A stretch of DNA of 64,000 nt from Bacteroidales bacterium (GTDB lineage Bacteria > Bacteroidota > Bacteroidia > Bacteroidales > UBA932). Location: the NCBI GenBank assembly GCA_028690215.1, contig JAQVBQ010000003.1, forward strand, positions 8,272 to 72,271. Reading direction: 5' to 3'. The notes under the pieces are model-generated. The model ran no database searches. It was not told where the DNA came from and worked only from the letters and a program-made list of their open reading frames with translations. How positions within the stretch are numbered: position 1 is the first letter of the stretch; every line of letters begins with the position of its first letter. Below, in pieces: positions 58,806 through 64,000 of this stretch. Made by a program: the position numbers and the translations under genes.

Positions 58806-59550
58806 ATATTGTGGCAGAAGCCTGAGCTGCTGGCAGTATTACTACATCGCTTATGTTAACATGGGCAGGTGCCTTGACTATGTATAAAATCACATCTGCG
58901 ATATCTCCTGCACTCAGAGGCTGAAATCCGTCATAAACAGCAGCAGCCCTCTTTTCATCACCTTTAAAACGTACTATGGAGAACTCTGTCTCCACGGCAC
59001 CTGGACAAACCTGAGAAACTTTTATGTTTTTCTGGTTGAAATCCATCATCATACCTTTTGATAAAGCATCCACGGCGAACTTGGTCGCACAATATACATT
59101 TCCGTTTGGATATGCACTTTTGCCTGCGATTGATCCTATATTGACTATATGACCTCCTCCGTTTGCTGTCATAAGGTTTGAAACAATACGGCTGACATAA
59201 AGAAGACCCTTTATGTTAGTATCGATCATTCTTTCCCAATCATCAATAGAGCCATCATTAAGAGGAGCAAACCCGGCAGCAAGTCCTGCATTGTTAATTA
59301 GAATGTCAATTTTTCTCCACTCTTCAGATAAATTTGAAAGATTTGCCTCAACCTGATTCAACACCCTTACGTCAAAATTGAGAGCAAGTATCTCTACATG
59401 ATATTTGCCCTTCAGTGTGTTAGCCAGTAGATTCAGTCTTTCAGCCCTGCGTCCGGTTATTATAAGTCTGTATCCCTCTTTCGCAAATGCTTCAGCAACA
59501 GCCTCTCCTATTCCGGATGTGGCACCTGTGATTAACGTTGTCTTTGTCAT
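58786..59550 (-). CDS. short-chain dehydrogenase/reductase (YdfG-like)
   Basis: TGATSGIGEAVA, NNAGLA, IGSIAGKSAYPNGNVYCATK (YxxxK). Confidence 0.9.
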   Translation of the reverse strand: MTKTTLITGATSGIGEAVAEAFAKEGYRLIITGRRAERLNLLANTLKGKYHVEILALNFDVRVLNQVEANLSNLSEEWRKIDILINNAGLAAGFAPLNDGSIDDWERMIDTNIKGLLYVSRIVSNLMTANGGGHIVNIGSIAGKSAYPNGNVYCATKFAVDALSKGMMMDFNQKNIKVSQVCPGAVETEFSIVRFKGDEKRAAAVYDGFQPLSAGDIADVILYIVKAPAHVNISDVVILPAAQASATIFNRKQS

Positions 59551-59558
59551 AAATGTAT

Positions 59559-60647
59559 TTAAAAATTAAGATCCATAACCCTCATAAAATTGCCACCCAG
59601 GATTTTGTGTATATCACTTTCCGAATAGCCTCTGTTTACAAGCTCTTCAGTGATGACCGGAAGCTTGTCAACGCCTTCCAGACCGACAGGAGTCACCTCT
59701 ATGCCGTCAAAATCGGAACCAAGCCCGACACTGTCCACTCCTACAAGTTTAACAACATGGTCAATATGGTCGACAACCTCTTTGTATGAAGGTCTTTCCA
59801 AGGCCAGCATGTTTGCAAGAGCCTCATTATATTCAGCTTCATGCTTCTTTTTGTTTCCCTTGTACAAAGCTTCAGCAGCTTCAAATGCATCACACAAAGG
59901 CCAGAATTTGTCAGCATAAACCTTGTTCAGGAAGGGAGGATAAAAATTTATCTGAATCACACCACCGTGAGAAGCGAGATCTCTTATCATCTGATCCGTC
60001 ATGTTTCTTGGCAAATCTGCAATTGCCCTGCAACAAGAGTGTGTTGCAACTACCGGTTTTTTTGAATATTTTAAAACGTCATAAAATGACTCATCAGAGA
60101 TATGCGATACGTCTATAATCATTCCAAGACGGTTCATCTCCTTGATAACCTTCTTTCCGAAAGGGCTGAGACCATTCCATTTTTTCTCCTTAGGTGCGCA
60201 GGAGTCGCAGATATCATTATTCCCGGCATGAGTAAGGGTCATGTAACGGATTCCCATATCATAGAACAATCTTAGTAATGAGAGGTCTTTCTGAATAGGT
60301 AAACCGTTTTCCATTCCTAAGAATATTGCACCCAAGCCCTTTTCTCTCAGTTCAAGGGCGTCCTCCAATGAGAGAGCCACTCCTACTTTATCTTCGTTTT
60401 GTTCAACTGCATCATAGGTTCTGGCAATCAGCTGCAACGCCTTTCTTGTGGCTGCATCCGGTTCAAGCTTGTTTGATGTGTAGATTGCAAAAAAGGCAGC
60501 ATTGAGGCCACCCTCCTTCATTCTTATAAAATCAAAATGCCCTTGTTCATTTTTCTTTCCCATATCGATTCCGTCATACAACCTTAATGGTGAATCGCAG
60601 TGAGAATCAAGAACAAAGGCACTTTCGTGCAACTTTTTATAATTCAT
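59559..60647 (-). CDS. membrane dipeptidase (peptidase M19)
   Basis: VLDSHCDSPLRLYDG, YMTLTHAGNNDICDS, DVSHISDESFYDVL, KPVVATHSCCRAI, VGLGSDFDGI. Confidence 0.93.
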   Translation of the reverse strand: MNYKKLHESAFVLDSHCDSPLRLYDGIDMGKKNEQGHFDFIRMKEGGLNAAFFAIYTSNKLEPDAATRKALQLIARTYDAVEQNEDKVGVALSLEDALELREKGLGAIFLGMENGLPIQKDLSLLRLFYDMGIRYMTLTHAGNNDICDSCAPKEKKWNGLSPFGKKVIKEMNRLGMIIDVSHISDESFYDVLKYSKKPVVATHSCCRAIADLPRNMTDQMIRDLASHGGVIQINFYPPFLNKVYADKFWPLCDAFEAAEALYKGNKKKHEAEYNEALANMLALERPSYKEVVDHIDHVVKLVGVDSVGLGSDFDGIEVTPVGLEGVDKLPVITEELVNRGYSESDIHKILGGNFMRVMDLNF

Positions 60648-60690
60648 AATACCTTTAATTATTTTTTTATAAAGGTAGTAAAAAGGAGAC

Positions 60691-61569
60691 TTAATTTATC
60701 TTTCTAATGCTTGAAATTGAATTCACGGAAGCCTTATTAATGATTGGAGATCCTTTATATTCTATGCTGGAACCTCCGGATACCTCGGCCTCAAGGCTCT
60801 TCTGAACATTTACTACAGCTTTGGAAACTCCGCTTATATCAATATCTGCATCGTTTACAACAAACTCTATTGCATTTAATTTTGACGCACCAGTAACCTC
60901 AGCTTCCATATTATCTCCCGTACCCTTGAGTTTAAGGCCTGCAGCACCTGATATTTCTGCCTCCAGATTTATGATCCTGCCTGTCAGATTCATTGTTGAA
61001 GCACCACTACATTCTACAGAAAGATTAGTGATGTCCTGATTAATGATTGCTGTACATGCCCCTGAAAGCTCATACTCTGCAAAATTCACATTACCCTTTA
61101 ATGATAAATCAGAGGCTCCGCTAAGTGATATTTTTGCACTTTCACATTCTATATCAAGGCCTGAAACAGAAGAGGCTCCACTTATCTGTCCTTTAAATGT
61201 TACCGGTTTGAATGATGAAGATGTTACTAAATCGGACGCACCTGATATAGAGAGCCAAGAGAGTTCGCGTTTCATATTAACCTTAACTTTGATTAATTTG
61301 ATGTTTTTTTTCATGCTTCTTGGCATTCTGTATGTGTCGAGATTAAGATTCAGTTGGCCCATGACTACTTTTGCCACTACATATTGCATAACCTCTTTGT
61401 CTGCAATTACAACTACTGATTCAACATCTGATTTTGTCAGTTCTATATAAAATAGATTTGATGCTGTAATACCTGAAAAATCGTTGGCAATGAAACTTTT
61501 GGTGATCTGTTGTGCTGATGACGCAATGGATATCAGCAATACAGTAATAATTAATAATGCTCTTTTCAT
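60691..61569 (-). CDS. DUF2807 (GIN/auto-transporter adhesin head-like) exported beta-helical protein
   Basis: Signal peptide; repeated SGAS-type rungs (SISGASDL, QISGASSV, SLSGASDL, ELSGACTA, ECSGASTM, EISGAAGL, EVTGASKL, DISGVSKA, EVSGGSSI). Confidence 0.85.
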   Translation of the reverse strand: MKRALLIITVLLISIASSAQQITKSFIANDFSGITASNLFYIELTKSDVESVVVIADKEVMQYVVAKVVMGQLNLNLDTYRMPRSMKKNIKLIKVKVNMKRELSWLSISGASDLVTSSSFKPVTFKGQISGASSVSGLDIECESAKISLSGASDLSLKGNVNFAEYELSGACTAIINQDITNLSVECSGASTMNLTGRIINLEAEISGAAGLKLKGTGDNMEAEVTGASKLNAIEFVVNDADIDISGVSKAVVNVQKSLEAEVSGGSSIEYKGSPIINKASVNSISSIRKIN

Positions 61570-61585
61570 AAATTATATATTTTAG

Positions 61586-62026
61586 TTATTCTATACTTTC
61601 TGCATATGCCAGAAGCTTGTCTGCTCCCTCAATTTTGGTTTTGTAGTAATTTGTTATGATTTCATTCTTGGTCTCCCCCGTCAAGGTCTCCGGTAATTGT
61701 TCCTCCAGAGGAATACTCTCTTTTACAAGTTGGTCCAGGATCATAAGGATGCTTTTTTTATCTCGTTCATCCATAGATGCTGCCAAAACAGTGATCTGAT
61801 CCTCTCTCTCTTTTAGCATCTGCTTATATTTCTCGGGGCCACCATTAAAAAAACTATTATATAACATAGGTGAAACTATGCCGAGTACAAGTATTGCGGC
61901 GGCTATCACATATTTTTTCATATCTATGCCTCCTCTGACATAAAAACGCATTTTGTGACCCAATGGCAATCGGACCTCATCAAAAGCATCCCGGTTGTTT
62001 TCTATAAAATTCTTAAGATTGTCCAT
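61586..62026 (-). CDS. small single-TM protein in the sigma-factor operon, possible anti-sigma factor
   Basis: Short cytosolic N-terminus (FIENNRDAFDEVRLPLGHKMRFYV), one TM, extracytoplasmic helical tail; directly downstream of the sigma factor. Confidence 0.55.
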   Translation of the reverse strand: MDNLKNFIENNRDAFDEVRLPLGHKMRFYVRGGIDMKKYVIAAAILVLGIVSPMLYNSFFNGGPEKYKQMLKEREDQITVLAASMDERDKKSILMILDQLVKESIPLEEQLPETLTGETKNEIITNYYKTKIEGADKLLAYAESIE

Positions 62027-62031
62027 TTCTG

Positions 62032-62574
62032 CTATTTTTTAATCTTTTCTGTCAAATCTTTCATCAATTTTGCTTTTCCTCTCATATATTGTGATCGTAT
62101 CGATGTTGGTTTTAATAAAGTGATCTGTGCTATTTCATCGTAATCCATCCCTTCAAAAAGATGCAGCGAGAGAATCAGCCTATAACCATCAGGCAAACAT
62201 GACATTGCGTCTTTTACCATCTCCACTGTTATCCCTTTGTAATTGAAGTTATCATCATTCTCACTCTCCTGCTCTACTACATTTCTTTGTAAATCAAATC
62301 CTTCAAGAGAGTCTGTTATTGGTCTTTTTTTTCTGAGCTTGTCTATTGACAGGTTTATACACACTCTTCTCATCCATGCATTTCTGTTCTCTCTGGATTC
62401 AAACTCCTGTTTTGTATCAAGGTATTTAATAATAGTGTCATGCATAATCTCTTCAGCATCCATACTATTATTCAGAATCCTTAGACTCGTACTATACAGG
62501 AATCTGTGGCACTCTTCATAGAGAAGCCTCGAATTGCTATCTTTTTTATCTTTTTTTAAAAAAAATCTCTCCAT
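62032..62574 (-). CDS. ECF-type RNA polymerase sigma factor
   Basis: DAEEIMHDTIIKYLD (region 2), CLPDGYRLILSLHLFEGMDYDEIAQITLLKPTSIRSQYMRGKAKL (region 4). Confidence 0.9.
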   Translation of the reverse strand: MERFFLKKDKKDSNSRLLYEECHRFLYSTSLRILNNSMDAEEIMHDTIIKYLDTKQEFESRENRNAWMRRVCINLSIDKLRKKRPITDSLEGFDLQRNVVEQESENDDNFNYKGITVEMVKDAMSCLPDGYRLILSLHLFEGMDYDEIAQITLLKPTSIRSQYMRGKAKLMKDLTEKIKK

Positions 62575-62610
62575 TTATAACAAATCTCTGCATAATAGAC
62601 GGATTCTGTT

Positions 62611-62618
62611 TAAATTTG
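62611..62618 (+). promoter_or_regulatory. Bacteroidetes-type -7 box (TAAATTTG) upstream of the P5C dehydrogenase gene
   Basis: TAnnTTTG match 32 bp before the ATG. Confidence 0.35.
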
Positions 62619-62649
62619 TTGCAGGCGAATTAAAATTTTCAATAAAATC

Positions 62650-64000
62650 ATGAATAACTCTATTAACCATTTTCCTCTTCCAGCAAATGAGCCCGTGCTC
62701 AAGTATCTGAAAGACAGTCCGGAAAGAATTGCTCTGGAAAAAGAGCTTGAAAAACAAAGTTCAAATGTAATTGAAATTCCGTTGATTATTGGCGGAAAGG
62801 AGATCTACACAGGAAACACTGCAAAGGTTGTCATGCCTCATAACCATTCACATGTTCTGGCAATTTATCACAAAGCAGGTGAAAAAGAGGTTCAGATGGC
62901 TATAGATGCAGCAATGGATGCACACAAGATTTGGAGTGAAATGAACTGGGCAACCCGTGCTTCGATAATGCTCAAGACCGCTGAGTTGCTCTCTACAAAA
63001 TACAGAGCAACCATCAATGCCGCCACAATGCTTGGCCAAAGCAAGAACATATATCAGGCAGAGATTGATTCTGCTTGTGAAACCATAGATTTTTTCAGGT
63101 TTAACGCCTCATTCGCAGCTGAAATTTACAAAACACAGCCTGCATCAAACTTCAGCCAACTGAACAGAATGGAGTACAGAGCTCTAGAAGGTTTCATCCT
63201 TGCCGTCAGTCCATTCAATTTCACATCTATTGCTTCAAATCTGAATATGGCTCCGGTGATGATGGGCAACACAACTTTGTGGAAACCTGCAACAACTGCA
63301 ATTCTATCCAATTACTGGCTGATGAAGATATTTATTGAAGCCGGCCTTCCTGACGGAGTTGTAAACTTCCTGCCTGGCAGCGGTGCTTTAATAGGAAAGA
63401 TAGCTTTGAGCTCAAAAGACTTTGGTGGAATTCACTTCACAGGTTCAAATACAACATTTAACACTCTTTGGAAAGAGGTTGGTGAAAAATTGTCAACATA
63501 CAAGTCTTATCCTCGACTGGTTGGTGAAACTGGTGGTAAAGACTTTATTTTCGTTCATCCATCGGCTCAGGCAAGAGAGGTTGCAACTGCCGCATTCTGT
63601 GGTGCTTATGAATTCCAGGGTCAGAAATGCTCTGCTGCTTCAAGGATGTATGTACCTGAATCTTTGTGGGCTGAAGTGAAAAATGAGATGACATCTTTTG
63701 CATCACAGGTTAAAATGGGTGATGTGATGGATTATCGTAATTTTATAAATGCGGTTATTGATGAGGCTTCATTTGAGAATATCGTATCTTATATAGAGTA
63801 TGCAAAAAAATCAAAAGATGCTGAGATAGTCTTTGGCGGAACATACGATAAGTCTGTGGGTTATTTTGTTGCCCCAACTCTTATCCTGACTACCGATCCT
63901 CATTTCAAGAGTATGGAGGAGGAGATTTTCGGCCCTGTGCTTACAGTATATATATACAAGGACAATGAAGTATTTGAGACAGCAGAGATTTGTAACACAA
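62650..64000 (+). CDS. L-glutamate gamma-semialdehyde (delta-1-pyrroline-5-carboxylate) dehydrogenase, 3'-truncated by the window
   Basis: Frame open from ATG 62650 to the window end: MNNSINHFPLPANEPVLKYLKDSPERIALEKEL..., PFNFTSIASNLNMAPVMMGNT, GAYEFQGQKCSAASRMYVP. Missing from the ORF track because it runs off the end. Confidence 0.92.
   Translation, partial: MNNSINHFPLPANEPVLKYLKDSPERIALEKELEKQSSNVIEIPLIIGGKEIYTGNTAKVVMPHNHSHVLAIYHKAGEKEVQMAIDAAMDAHKIWSEMNWATRASIMLKTAELLSTKYRATINAATMLGQSKNIYQAEIDSACETIDFFRFNASFAAEIYKTQPASNFSQLNRMEYRALEGFILAVSPFNFTSIASNLNMAPVMMGNTTLWKPATTAILSNYWLMKIFIEAGLPDGVVNFLPGSGALIGKIALSSKDFGGIHFTGSNTTFNTLWKEVGEKLSTYKSYPRLVGETGGKDFIFVHPSAQAREVATAAFCGAYEFQGQKCSAASRMYVPESLWAEVKNEMTSFASQVKMGDVMDYRNFINAVIDEASFENIVSYIEYAKKSKDAEIVFGGTYDKSVGYFVAPTLILTTDPHFKSMEEEIFGPVLTVYIYKDNEVFETAEICNT

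Noticed and set aside
58786-59550. SDR gene as a 3-ketocapnine reductase of a sulfonolipid pathway
   Set aside because: It resembles generic YdfG-type SDRs and lies about 22 kb from the cysteate-synthase-like gene; no specific support.
60900-61300. Periodic repeats possibly indicating a CRISPR or DNA repeat array
   Set aside because: Periodicity is at protein level (SGAS beta-helix rungs); the DNA repeats are imperfect with no spacer structure.
60821-61450. Antisense ORFs 60821..61039 and 61043..61450 opposite the DUF2807 gene
   Set aside because: Shadow ORFs created by the repetitive SGAS coding on the other strand; no independent protein features.
1-64000. Prophage, integrative element or defence island
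   Set aside because: No integrase, transposase, toxin-antitoxin, restriction or tRNA-flanked boundary was recognised; gene content is mostly metabolic and housekeeping.

Overview
The window is about 64 kb of chromosomal DNA with a strong Bacteroidetes/Bacteroidales character: TAnnTTTG-type -7 promoter boxes, DUF2807 and Ig-like lipoproteins, and an ECF sigma module. It is almost fully coding. I found no rRNA, tRNA, CRISPR array or insertion sequence. Main blocks, in order: (1) an SRAP fragment, an orphan response regulator, a GHL10 lipoprotein and a umuD-vanZ-umuC overlap operon; (2) an alpha-amylase plus a predicted PPi-type phosphofructokinase; (3) ligA, then a flavodiiron protein, thioesterase, BrkB, HydG, RelA/SpoT, Ig-like lipoprotein and IspG run; (4) carAB and rmuC; (5) a MarR-controlled heterodisulfide-reductase-like (Hdr) electron-transfer operon that runs directly into a cysteate-synthase-like PLP enzyme and a SulP anion transporter. 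This is the best candidate for an under-described system, possibly linking redox and sulfite supply to cysteate/sulfonolipid synthesis; (6) convergent to it, a 12-gene lysine-fermentation operon (CoA-transferase A, kal, kce, two tandem kdd, kamA, two uncharacterised ATPase-like genes, kamD, kamE, CoA-transferase B, thiolase) with an unusually structured promoter/leader; (7) an acyl-CoA synthetase/acyltransferase pair, a YyaL/DUF255 protein lacking the CHWC motif, queA, an XRE regulator with a palindromic operator-like array, pyrD, cinA, a serine hydrolase, an SDR, an M19 dipeptidase, a DUF2807/anti-sigma-like/ECF sigma module, and the 5' part of a P5C dehydrogenase. All assignments come from reading the protein and DNA sequence; no searches were run.
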